Assembly: GCA_016712595.1 (NCBI GenBank)
Contig: JADJQT010000006.1
Location: 87,143-151,142 of the forward strand
Length of the DNA: 64,000 nucleotides
Source of the DNA: Rhodospirillales bacterium
Lineage (GTDB): Bacteria; Pseudomonadota; Alphaproteobacteria; Rhodospirillales; Defluviicoccaceae
Direction of reading: 5' to 3'
Part shown: piece by piece, positions 17,773 to 25,874 of the stretch
Layout of the letters: each line of letters opens with the position of its first letter
How positions within the stretch are numbered: position 1 is the stretch's first letter
Position numbers and translations under genes: made by a program
The notes under the pieces: generated by a model
The model's database searches: none
The model's input: only the letters and a program-made list of their open reading frames with translations
Told to the model about the DNA's origin: nothing

Positions 17773-18135
17773 TCAGCCGTCGTCGCGATCGTCGTGTCGA
17801 TTGCCATGCCGGTCGTCGCGCCGATCATAGCGCTGGTGACGATCGCCGTCGCCCCGCGACCGCTCGGCCCACAAATGCGGATGTGGATCGCCTCGCCGCC
17901 GCTCCTCCCACGCATACGGATAGCGCGGGACCGGGTGGTTCAACCGCCGCTCGGGAAACACCGCGTAACGCGGACGAGAATTGTCCAGCCGCCACGCGGG
18001 AGCGCTCGTGTAGACCGGATAGGGGACGATCCGTTCGCTGCGTTCGTGCACCACGCATGCGGAAAGGCTCGTCGAAAAGATCATCCCGACGGTGGCAATG
18101 ACGATCGCCATCGGGGAGACCTTGCGTGTACGCAT
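17773..18135 (-). CDS. Small predicted lipoprotein, Arg/His/Asp-rich C-terminus
   Basis: The 120-residue product begins MRTRKVSPMAIVIATVGMIF and ends its signal with LSAC, a lipobox, so Cys would be lipidated and the protein anchored in the envelope. The mature part is Pro/Arg/Tyr-rich, then becomes a hydrophilic tail of Arg, His and Asp (RHQRYDRRDDRHGNRHDD-like), possibly metal-binding. AGAGAG precedes the chosen ATG; a longer frame from 18192 would bury the signal. No family was recognised. It is convergent with trpE and has no operon partner. Confidence 0.6.
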   Translation of the reverse strand: MRTRKVSPMAIVIATVGMIFSTSLSACVVHERSERIVPYPVYTSAPAWRLDNSRPRYAVFPERRLNHPVPRYPYAWEERRRGDPHPHLWAERSRGDGDRHQRYDRRDDRHGNRHDDRDDG

Positions 18136-18324
18136 TGTCGTTACTCTCTGGTTGTTGCCCGTCGCCGCCCGGCTTGCGACCGGGCCCGACAAGCAGACTG
18201 TCGCACACCATCATGGCGCGCTGCTGTTCGCATCATGGTTTAATTGCGATGCGGCTTTGCTACGAATGAGGGAGGCTCGGCTGTCCGTCGCCCTTGCCGC
18301 CTGAGCAAGCCCACGCGTGTCCGA

Positions 18325-19053
18325 TCAGCTGAACAGCAGGTCCGTGTGGTAATCGGCGCCGGTCTTGCTGTTGACGTAGATGCGCCACTGCCCGCCGCGT
18401 TTCACCCCGAAGACGCTCGCCGCGTGACCGGTTGCCATATACTGGCGAGCGTCGAGCGCGGTGCCGCGAACGATGCTCGGATTGAGCGCGATGATCTGGG
18501 CGGACAAATCTTGCAGGGCTTGGGCCCGCACGTCAAAGCGATTGGCCGTATCCCGTACGGTATGGCTCCGCTGCGATTCAAAGATGGACTGCAGGAAAGA
18601 CTGGCCGACTGCCGCAACCTGCACATTGTGGTGAATGATGATCAGGTTGCGCGGTGTTTCAAATACGAGGATGCCGCATCCGTCCAACTGCGCAGTAAAG
18701 AAAAGCTGCGCCTCATACCCCAGGGTAATGGCGTACGCTTGATCCGCGCTCCATTGCAAATAATAGGCGCGATCATTAACGAATTGGCTGCCGCCACGAT
18801 AGGCCGTTTCGGCCCACAGCGCGCTCGTTGCCGGAATTCCGGTATCATCATATCGCAAGGTTACCGATGTAATTCGCGAGTCCGAATATTGAAAGAACGT
18901 GGGGACCGATCCTCCCAACTGGACAGTCTCGTGCACACTGTTACGAAACGAAATCCCGCCAGGATTCATGTTTATCCGTAGCCGGGTAACCGGACCGCCA
19001 TTGAGAAATGTCGATGGGTTGGTCAAAAATTGACGATATTGGTTTTGATTCAT
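18325..19053 (-). CDS. Orphan protein with a possible CNF/CheD-type Cys-His pair
   Basis: The 242-residue protein has no signal peptide, membrane segment or family that I recognise. Around Cys126 it reads FFTAQLDGCGILVF, then NLIIIHHN with His141. A Cys in an L-x-G-C context with a His 15 residues on, both on strands, resembles the catalytic pair of CNF1-like glutamine deamidases (Cys866/His881) and the related BLF1 and CheD folds. If that is right it would deamidate a Gln or act as a cysteine hydrolase; this is inference from one short motif. There is no clear ribosome-binding site before the ATG. The region is richer in A/T than its neighbours, a sign of transfer. Confidence 0.6.
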   Translation of the reverse strand: MNQNQYRQFLTNPSTFLNGGPVTRLRINMNPGGISFRNSVHETVQLGGSVPTFFQYSDSRITSVTLRYDDTGIPATSALWAETAYRGGSQFVNDRAYYLQWSADQAYAITLGYEAQLFFTAQLDGCGILVFETPRNLIIIHHNVQVAAVGQSFLQSIFESQRSHTVRDTANRFDVRAQALQDLSAQIIALNPSIVRGTALDARQYMATGHAASVFGVKRGGQWRIYVNSKTGADYHTDLLFS

Positions 19054-19571
19054 TATTACACGACAACCATAGATTAATAGTGATTTCCGATAGGATCGTT
19101 GCGGTTATGCTTTTATCCAGATGCCATCACCAGGATCACCGCTTTTAGCACTGCCAATCCGAACCACCGACGGATTGTGGGTCGATCCCGTCCGCGATGT
19201 TCAGGAGTCTGACCGACCGCCCGGACGTTCACAGCCGATGTCGCGCTTAATCACGTATAACTCATATAGGTTATATCAAGTGTGCGTTCCTGAATTCAGA
19301 CATAGAGCATTTATGGCGATTAATCCATAAATATAGCCCGTTTGGGATATATTAGCGCTCTCAATTACGAGATAGCGCGGCATGGGGTGCATAGACGCGC
19401 CGCGATAACAGTATCGCCGGCCGGAAACCCCACCCTGCAGGATCGAGGTGAGACGATCGACCGGCCCTGGCCAGCTTTGCCGCCCGCAGGATTTTGACCG
19501 CGCCGGACATCCTGTCGGCGCCAGTATCGATCAAAGCTGTTGCCGCTTAAGGCGAACCCTCCCAGCGGGGG
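19054..19571. other. A/T-rich intergenic region
   Basis: This 518-nt stretch lies between the divergent-facing start of the orphan gene and the end of the CDF gene. It is A/T-rich in its first 300 nt and must hold the orphan gene promoter. Apart from the palindrome at 19309-19332, nothing is recognised. A 69-codon plus-strand frame (19121-19330) has no ribosome-binding site and was not called. Confidence 0.5.
19309..19332. repeat. Perfect inverted repeat, 8-bp arms
   Basis: ATTTATGG (19309-19316) and CCATAAAT (19325-19332) flank an 8-nt A/T-rich centre. It could be an operator for an unlinked regulator or a hairpin; there is no T-run to make it a terminator. Confidence 0.6.
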
Positions 19572-20219
19572 TCAGCGTGCCGTACCAACCGGTATGACCT
19601 GTGGGCTGCGTAGGTCGGCATGGGCGTGCTGCACGATCCGCCATCCGCCGCTAATACCGAGCGCAGCCATAATCGCGGCCACGATCAGGTCTGGCCACAC
19701 GCTTCCGGTGCCGAACACGCCTCCTGCCGCCGCGAGCACGGCGAGGTTGCCGATCGCGTCGTTGCGCGAGCAAATCCACACGGAACGCATGTTCGCATCG
19801 CCCGTACGGAAGCGATAGAGCATCAGCGCCACGCAGCCGTTGGCGAGAAGAGCCAAGACGCCAATCACTCCCATGGTCTCAGCCTTGGGCAAAATGCCGG
19901 CATAGGCGTGCCATGCCGTCGAAAGCAGCACGCCCGCGCCCAAAAGACCGAGCGACCAGCCCTTGAGCTGGGCGGCCCGCGCCCGCCAGGTTAGCGCCAT
20001 GCCGGCGACGCTGAGGCTGAGCGCGTAGTTGGCAGCGTCGCCCAGGAAATCGATGGCATCGGCCTGAAGCGAGGCGGAGCCCGCCGCGACGCCGCCGACG
20101 ATCTCAGTCAGGAACATGGAGGCGTTGACTGCGAGGGCGATCCACAGCGCCCGGCGCCAGTGTGGGCTGTTAAGCTCCTGGTAGGAGGAGCAATGGTTAT
20201 TGTGGCAGCAGCCGGCCAT
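19572..20219 (-). CDS. Cation diffusion facilitator without cytoplasmic domain
   Basis: The 215-residue protein has a Cys/His-rich N-terminus (MAGCCHNNHCSS) and six hydrophobic helices. Helix 2 carries ADAIDFLGDAANYALSL with the paired Asp residues of the CDF metal site; helix 5 has SRNDAIGNLAVL with an Asn-Asp pair where many CDF proteins have His-Asp. It stops soon after helix 6 and lacks the usual C-terminal metal-sensing domain of about 80 residues. Such short CDF proteins are intact members, not truncations. GAGGTGA stands before the ATG. It is divergent from a MerR regulator with a MerR-type promoter between them, so it should export a heavy metal under that control. Confidence 0.88.
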   Translation of the reverse strand: MAGCCHNNHCSSYQELNSPHWRRALWIALAVNASMFLTEIVGGVAAGSASLQADAIDFLGDAANYALSLSVAGMALTWRARAAQLKGWSLGLLGAGVLLSTAWHAYAGILPKAETMGVIGVLALLANGCVALMLYRFRTGDANMRSVWICSRNDAIGNLAVLAAAGGVFGTGSVWPDLIVAAIMAALGISGGWRIVQHAHADLRSPQVIPVGTAR

Positions 20220-20250
20220 TTGTTCACCTCGTCAAATCCGATGAACGCAC

Positions 20251-20281
20251 CATATGCACCCTGTTGTCACTACAGGGTCAA
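20251..20281 (-). promoter_or_regulatory. MerR-type promoter/operator for the CDF gene
   Basis: On the minus strand TTGACC (20276-20281) and CATATG (20251-20256) are separated by 19 bp. The spacer region contains the inverted repeat ACCCTG-N9-CAGGGT (20258-20278). An over-long 19-bp spacer with an embedded dyad is the hallmark of promoters that MerR-family activators untwist when metal binds. The regulator gene starts five bases beyond on the other strand. Confidence 0.8.
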
Positions 20282-20285
20282 GACC

Positions 20286-20834
20286 ATGGCGCGGTTGGCA
20301 ATCGGTGATCTTGCGAAACGGACAGGCACCACGGTGGAGACGATCCGCTACTATGAGCGGATCGGCCTGCTGCCGGAGCCGGGACGCACCGAGGGCAATT
20401 ACCGCGCCTATGACAAAGGGCACCTTGGACGGCTGAGCTTCATCCGGCGCGCTCGCAACCTCGGCTTCTCGCTCAATCAGGTCCGCGAGCTGCTGGGACT
20501 GGCCGACCAGCGGGACAGTTCCTGCGAGGCGGTGGATATGATCGCGCGGCAACACTTGGCCGAAGTCGAGCGCAAGATCGCCGACCTCAACGCGCTTCGC
20601 GACGAACTGACCGACCTCATTGGCCGCTGTCATCGGGGCACAATCGCCGAATGCCGCATTCTTGAAACGCTCGCGCCAGCCCGTTCAACGCAGGCATGCG
20701 CCATTCAAGCTGACGATGCCTGCGCACGGACCGACACGCACGGCACATCGCCGGCCGGATGCGGCACGCATTCGATCACCCACCGCTCGCGGCAGGCAGC
20801 GGGCCCGCATCGTGAAGAACGAAGGAGAGGCTGA
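20286..20834 (+). CDS. MerR-family metal-responsive regulator
   Basis: The winged helix-turn-helix opens MARLAIGDLAKRTGTTVETI and includes RYYERIGLLPEPGR and YRAYD. A dimerisation helix follows. Cys80, Cys115 and Cys123 (the last two in CHRGTIAEC) match the ligand positions of Zn/Pb/Cd sensors such as ZntR and PbrR. The tail after residue 130 is longer than usual and holds three more cysteines. It is divergent from the CDF exporter and its stop overlaps the ATG of a DMT transporter (TGATG). It should repress and, with metal, activate the dyad-containing promoter. The metal cannot be named from sequence alone. Confidence 0.9.
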   Translation: MARLAIGDLAKRTGTTVETIRYYERIGLLPEPGRTEGNYRAYDKGHLGRLSFIRRARNLGFSLNQVRELLGLADQRDSSCEAVDMIARQHLAEVERKIADLNALRDELTDLIGRCHRGTIAECRILETLAPARSTQACAIQADDACARTDTHGTSPAGCGTHSITHRSRQAAGPHREERRRG

Positions 20835-21271
20835 TGAGACCGTTGACCGTGCAGTGGCAGTTCTGGGCCTTGCTCTCGGCGGGGTTCGCCGCCCTCACGG
20901 CGATTTTCGGCAAGGTCGGCGTGGAGACGATCAATCCGGATCTGGCAACGCTGATCCGCACGATCGTCATCGCCCTGTTGCTGACCCTGATCCTCGCAGC
21001 GACGGGAGGGTTTCAAAGTCCGGACTCCATTTCTTTTCGCTCGTCCGTCTTTCTGGCGCTTTCCGGTCTCGCCACCGGGGCCTCTTGGATCTGTTATTTC
21101 CGCGCTCTGAAGCTCGGCCAGGCCTCGCAGGTAGCGCCGATCGACAAGCTCAGCGTTGTCCTCGTTGCCGCCTTCGGGGTCGCGTTTCTAGGCGAGCGCC
21201 TGTCAGCAATAAACTGGCTCGGAATCCTCCTGGTTGCCGCGGGTGCCCTGCTGGTCGCTCACAGACCGTGA
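20834..21271 (+). CDS. Half-size EamA/DMT-type transporter
   Basis: The 145-residue protein has about five hydrophobic helices and one EamA unit: FWALLSAGFAALTAIFGK at the start, GASWICYFRALKLGQASQVAP, and FLGERLSAINWLGILLVAAG at the end. Full DMT exporters have two such units, so this protein probably works as a dimer, like small multidrug resistance-type relatives. AAGGAG lies inside the end of the MerR gene, and the ATG overlaps that gene's stop, so the two are translationally coupled. The substrate is unknown; context suggests metal-stress export. Confidence 0.85.
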   Translation: MRPLTVQWQFWALLSAGFAALTAIFGKVGVETINPDLATLIRTIVIALLLTLILAATGGFQSPDSISFRSSVFLALSGLATGASWICYFRALKLGQASQVAPIDKLSVVLVAAFGVAFLGERLSAINWLGILLVAAGALLVAHRP

Positions 21272-21884
21272 TTTGAGTCTGGGGAATAAACCTACGTCAC
21301 CGGCAAATCGATCACGGCGCCATTACCAGCATCCACCCCGGTCATGACATGCGGCGCTGAACCGTCAAGGCGATCGCGAGTTAAACCCCCATAAAAAGGG
21401 TGGATTTACCCCGTTTGTTGACAAATTGGCTAAATTTAACTAGGCTTAAATCTTGTCTTAGCGCAGCCGTTGATCCGAGGTGGGTGTAGGGGCGGATGTC
21501 GCGGGCGGGGGAAACACGAAATCCTGGTTGGCACGAGCACTGGATTCGCTGTCGCGCGGATTGATCTGGTTCTTCCTCTCGCGAAGAGAGGACATGAGCA
21601 GAGTAATCTTTCAAAGTCGGGCAAATTCCGTGCGATGCAAGCGGCGCGGCGTCGTTGTCCGCGTGCGCGCGGCGAAACCGATGCACTGCACGCGGCGTGG
21701 ATATCGATCGCGTTGCTGTTGGCGAAAACATGCCGGGGCGCCCTTCTGCAGGTGGGCTTGGCTGGCCGACCGTCATCAAGGCACGGACCGGATTTGATAT
21801 GCGGTAAGGCGTATCGATGCCCTTCCCCGCTGACCGAGAACCAGAACCGGGCCGGTTGCGGGGTTGAAGTTGGGAGGTTAAGTC
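21272..21884. other. Long leader region before the STAND receptor gene
   Basis: This 613-nt stretch holds a likely promoter (21418-21446) and then about 430 nt of apparent leader before the receptor ATG. ACCCCC-ATAAAAA-GGGTGG (about 21387-21403) could form a hairpin just upstream of the promoter. Small frames on both strands have no ribosome-binding sites or recognisable products and were not called. Confidence 0.45.
21418..21446 (+). promoter_or_regulatory. Candidate sigma-70 promoter for the STAND/TIR locus
   Basis: A perfect TTGACA (21418-21423) is followed after 17 bp by TAGGCT (21441-21446), a weak -10. It stands in the only A/T-rich patch of the region. Transcription would start near 21453, leaving a long untranslated leader before the receptor gene. 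Confidence 0.45.
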
Positions 21885-24800
21885 ATGGACGAGACAACCG
21901 GTGGCATCGTCATCGGCAGCGTTGGGGGTGATCTCTCGCTGCAAGCCGGCGGCGACATCGTTGCCGGCAACAAGACGATCATCAACACCATCGTTCAGCG
22001 CATCGCCAAGGAGCTGACGACAACCCCCTATAAATTCCTTGCCTCGTACGACATCCCCGACCGCGACATTTTTTACGGTCGCGATACCGTTATCGCCGAG
22101 CTGGCAGCGCAAGTCGGCCGCCAGAAGATCATCCTCATCAACGGCGCTTCGGGAGCGGGCAAGAGTTCGCTGGTCAATGCCGGCCTCATTCCACGCGTTG
22201 CCGACAACGGCTACACGTTCGTCTCGTTCCGTGAATACAGTGACCCGCTCGAACAGCTTCATGCGCGCCTCAAGCCGGCACCAGAAGGCACTCAACAGCA
22301 ATCTCCGGCGGCGCTAGCCGATGATCCCGCCTTATTCCTGCGCTTCATTGAATCCTTCGGCACACTGCCTATCGTCATCTTCCTTGATCAATTCGAGAGA
22401 TTCTTCGTCCGGGTGGCGGATAACAAGCGTTGTGCGTTCATCACCGCGTTCAACCATTGCCTGCAGAGCAGCCGCGCCCAGGACATCTGTTTCGTTCTGG
22501 CCCTCCGCCGCGAGTTTCTTGGCCAGTTGACGAGCGAGTTCGAAGAGCAGATCCCCGACTTTCTCAATCAGGCCTATCGGATCAACCTGCTGCCGTTGAA
22601 CAAGGACGAGGCGCGCGAAGCCATCCTTAGGCCCATCGATAACACCAGCTTGAAGATCCAGTACGATGAGGCGTTCGTCGATAACGTGCTGCTTGCCGGC
22701 CTCGCCGAGCAGACCGGCCACGGCGCCAGCGTCGATCCGCCGCACCTGCAGATCGTCTGTAACCAGCTCTTCGAGGCGGCGCGCCAACGACTGCAGACGC
22801 GTGGCGCGGTGCTGATCAACCGCGTGCTTTACGATGAACTCGGCGGCGCCGAGACCATTCTCAACACCTACCTGGACAAGGTGGTCGAAGACATCGCCCA
22901 GGACCCGGACCGAATTGCCATCTTGCATTCGATTTTGAAGACGATGATCGATGCCGGCAGCGGGACCCGCGCCTTTATCGCCGTCAGCGACTTTCGCCGG
23001 GCGCTGCCGGACGTGAATGAGGCCGAGATCTTCAGACTGGTCGAAAAACTGCTCGATCGCCGGGTGGTCGAGGAGCGCCAGTCCGCCTACTCCTTATCGC
23101 ACGAGCACATGGTGGGGAAGGTTAAGGAATGGTTCGACCCACGTGAGCTGGAGCGCAAGCGTGCCGCGGAGACGCTGGGCCGGGGGATCATGGAATGGCA
23201 GAATTCGGCGGCGCTGCTCAACCGCCGGCAGGTGGAAGGCATCCGCACCTGGATTCCCGAGCTCAACGACGAAGAGCAAGCGCTCCTTCGTGCCAGTGAG
23301 GAGCACTTCGAAGGTGAAGAGCGCAAGGAAGTCGCCCGCAAGCGCTTGAAGAAAGTCAGCCTTTACGGCGCGGCGGTCTTCACCCTGGTTGTCATGGCGC
23401 TGGGTGGATTCTCCTGGATCCAAAAACTCGAGGCCGATGAACAAAGAAATGCCGCGGTTGCCGCGCGGGATCAGGCGGTGCGCAACGAGTCCAAAGCGCT
23501 CGCCGCCGTGGCCAAGAATGAATTGACCGCGGGATCGCCGGGCATCGCGGTCCGCGTTGCGCTGGCCGCTTTACCACAAACGCCGGCGGACACCGAAAGA
23601 TCTTACGCGCCGGAAGCGGAGGTCGCTCTTTTTCAGAGCGTGCTCGAGAGCCGGGAGATGCGCCGCTTCGTCGACCACGCGGCAGGTCTGTCTTCGGCCG
23701 CCTTCAGCCCCGACGGCCGCACCGTCGTCACCGCCGCCAAGGACGATACCGCCCGGCTATGGGACGTGGCATCGGAAAAGCAGATCGCGGTGCTGCACCA
23801 CACCGGCCCCGTTGTCTCGGCCGCTTTCAGCCCCGACGGCCGCACCGTCGTCACCGCATCCGCGGACAAGACGGCGCGGCTGTGGAATGCGCAGACGGGC
23901 AAGGAAATCGTGGCGCTGCTTGGCCACGCGGACGAAGTGTCGTCCGCCGCGTTCAGTCCCGACGGCCGTACCATCGTGACCGCCTCCCACGACAGGACCG
24001 CACGGCTGTGGGAGGTGGCGACGGGCAAGGAAATCGCGGTGCTGCGTGGTCACGAAGGATGGTTATTCTCTGCCGGCTTCAGTCCCGACGGTCGCACGGT
24101 GATCACGACTTCGGCGGACAAGATCGCCCGGCTGTGGGATACGACGAGCGCCAGCGAACGCGCCCAGCTTCGCCATGACAACGAAGTGTACGCCGCTTCG
24201 TTTAGTCCTGACGGCCGGACCGTTGTCACCGCCTCGCGGGACAAGACCGCCCGGCTGTGGGATGTGGCGACGGGCAAGGAAATCACCGTGCTGCGCGGCC
24301 ACGAGAATGACGTGTCCGCCGCCATCTTCAGCCCTGACGGCAATACCATTGTTACAACGTCGCTCGGCAAGACCGCCCGGCTGTGGGATGCCGCGACCGG
24401 CAGGCAGATTGCCGAATTGCGCCATGACGACGCCATTTACACAGCGGCGTTCAGCCCCGACGGCCACACGATCGTTACCGCCTCACGGGACAAAACCGCG
24501 CGGCTGTGGGCCGCTGCGACCGGCACCGCGCTGGTGGTGCTGCGCGGCCATGATGCCGACGTGACCGCTGCCGCTTTCAGCCCCGACGGCCGCACCATCG
24601 TCACCGCGTCCGGCGATGAGACTGCCCGGCTGTGGGACGTGGCGACCGGCGTTCTACGCCATGAGGATCGCGTCTTCGCTGCCGCTTTCAGCCCCGACGG
24701 CCGCACCATCGTCACCGCGTCCGCGGATAAGACCGCGCGGCTGTGGGACGTGGCAACCGGCAAAGGCATCGCGGTGCTGCGCGGCCATGACAATGATGTC

Positions 24801-25817
24801 ACTGCCGTCGCCTTCAGCCCCGATGGCCATACCGTTGCCACCGCCTCCCGCGACAAGACGGCGCGGCTGTGGGATACAAAAACCGATCAGGAAATCGCGA
24901 TCCTGCGCGGCCACGAGGGCGATGTGTCCTCTATCGCCTTCAGCCCCGGCGGCCGCACTGTCCTTACCGCCTCCCGCGACAGGACTGCACGGTTGTGGGA
25001 CACGGCGACCGGCAAAAACATCGCCGTATTGCGCGGCCATGAAAACGACGTGAACGCCGCCGCGTTCAGCCCCGACGGGCGTAAGATCGTCACCGCCTCC
25101 CGCGACCGGACCGGGCGCCTCTGGGACGCGGCGACCGGCAAGGAAATCACCGTGCTGCGGGGCCATGAGAGCGATGTCTACGCCGCCGCGTTCAGCCCCG
25201 ACGGCCGCACCGTCGTCACCGTCTCCCGGGACCGGACCGGGCGGCTGTGGGACGCGGAAACCGGCAAGGCAATCGCCGTGCTGCGCGGTCATGACAACGA
25301 CGTGTCCTCCGCCGCGTTCAGCCCCGATGGCCGCACGATTGTCACAACATCCCTCGACAAGACGGCGCGCTTGTGGGATGCGGCGACGGGCGAGGCGATC
25401 GTCGTCCTCACCGGCCATGGCGGATGGGTGCTTTCCGCTGCCTTCAGTCCCGACGGTCGCACCATCGTCACCGCCTCTCGGGACAAGACCGCCAGACTGT
25501 GGGATACCGCGACCGGCGAGGAAATCGCCGTATTGCCTCATGACAACGATGTCTCCTTCGCCGCCTTCAGCTTCGACGGTCGTACCGTGTTGACAGCCGG
25601 AGGCAGCGTGGCACGCACATGGGCGGTACCGCCGCGTGGACACGAGCTGATCGACCTCGCCTGCGCACGGATGCCGTGGCCGCTCTCGCACGAGCAACAA
25701 AAGCGTTTTGGCGTTGAAGACGAGTGGTGCACGCTGGAGATTTCCGCAGAGCTTCGCGCCAAGCTGGGGCTGAACGCGCTGTTGGCGGACGCGGGGACCG
25801 GCGATCCGGCGCACTAA
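21885..25817 (+). CDS. STAND NTPase with WD40 propellers (NLR-like receptor)
   Basis: Order of parts in 1310 residues: a Gly-rich N-terminal segment (7-31, GGIVIGSVGG then AGGDIVAGNKTI); a STAND NTPase with Walker A GASGAGKS (87-94) and Walker B IVIFLDQFE (about 163-171); a winged-helix and linker region; one membrane helix near 490-512 (AAVFTLVVMALGGFSWI); and about 16 WD40 repeats of roughly 41 residues (about 600-1240, each with AFSPDGRT and TARLWD). The tail (about 1245-1310) has no repeats. STAND proteins switch on when the sensor, here the WD40 part, meets a ligand. GGGAGG precedes the ATG. The N-terminal segment recurs in the next gene, a TIR protein, implying receptor-effector pairing. 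Confidence 0.9.
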   Translation: MDETTGGIVIGSVGGDLSLQAGGDIVAGNKTIINTIVQRIAKELTTTPYKFLASYDIPDRDIFYGRDTVIAELAAQVGRQKIILINGASGAGKSSLVNAGLIPRVADNGYTFVSFREYSDPLEQLHARLKPAPEGTQQQSPAALADDPALFLRFIESFGTLPIVIFLDQFERFFVRVADNKRCAFITAFNHCLQSSRAQDICFVLALRREFLGQLTSEFEEQIPDFLNQAYRINLLPLNKDEAREAILRPIDNTSLKIQYDEAFVDNVLLAGLAEQTGHGASVDPPHLQIVCNQLFEAARQRLQTRGAVLINRVLYDELGGAETILNTYLDKVVEDIAQDPDRIAILHSILKTMIDAGSGTRAFIAVSDFRRALPDVNEAEIFRLVEKLLDRRVVEERQSAYSLSHEHMVGKVKEWFDPRELERKRAAETLGRGIMEWQNSAALLNRRQVEGIRTWIPELNDEEQALLRASEEHFEGEERKEVARKRLKKVSLYGAAVFTLVVMALGGFSWIQKLEADEQRNAAVAARDQAVRNESKALAAVAKNELTAGSPGIAVRVALAALPQTPADTERSYAPEAEVALFQSVLESREMRRFVDHAAGLSSAAFSPDGRTVVTAAKDDTARLWDVASEKQIAVLHHTGPVVSAAFSPDGRTVVTASADKTARLWNAQTGKEIVALLGHADEVSSAAFSPDGRTIVTASHDRTARLWEVATGKEIAVLRGHEGWLFSAGFSPDGRTVITTSADKIARLWDTTSASERAQLRHDNEVYAASFSPDGRTVVTASRDKTARLWDVATGKEITVLRGHENDVSAAIFSPDGNTIVTTSLGKTARLWDAATGRQIAELRHDDAIYTAAFSPDGHTIVTASRDKTARLWAAATGTALVVLRGHDADVTAAAFSPDGRTIVTASGDETARLWDVATGVLRHEDRVFAAAFSPDGRTIVTASADKTARLWDVATGKGIAVLRGHDNDVTAVAFSPDGHTVATASRDKTARLWDTKTDQEIAILRGHEGDVSSIAFSPGGRTVLTASRDRTARLWDTATGKNIAVLRGHENDVNAAAFSPDGRKIVTASRDRTGRLWDAATGKEITVLRGHESDVYAAAFSPDGRTVVTVSRDRTGRLWDAETGKAIAVLRGHDNDVSSAAFSPDGRTIVTTSLDKTARLWDAATGEAIVVLTGHGGWVLSAAFSPDGRTIVTASRDKTARLWDTATGEEIAVLPHDNDVSFAAFSFDGRTVLTAGGSVARTWAVPPRGHELIDLACARMPWPLSHEQQKRFGVEDEWCTLEISAELRAKLGLNALLADAGTGDPAH
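23680..25600 (+). repeat. DNA repeats encoding the WD40 array
   Basis: About 16 units of roughly 120-126 bp encode the WD40 blades. Units share long near-identical stretches around TTCAGCCCCGACGGCCGCAC and the CGGCTGTGGGA codons, so the array has been kept alike by recent duplication or gene conversion. Unit 8 is shorter (loss of the KEIAVLRG portion), and the last unit is degenerate (SFDGRTV, no RLWD). Confidence 0.9.
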
Positions 25818-25874
25818 GAACGCAAGTGCAATCGCTGAAACGATCTTGGAGCCTCTCGCCATCGGTGATAACCC

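Noticed and set aside
21470..21931. 153-codon plus-strand frame in the leader of the STAND gene
   Set aside because: No ribosome-binding site, overlaps the receptor start in another frame, and composition does not look like a protein.
23680..25600. Periodic repeats considered as CRISPR or tandem satellite
   Set aside because: The period of about 123 bp is in frame and every unit encodes a WD40 blade; there are no short spacers or cas genes.
24654..25862. 402-codon minus-strand open frame opposite the WD40 array
   Set aside because: It repeats with the WD40 period because it is the antisense of those repeats; not an independent repeat protein.
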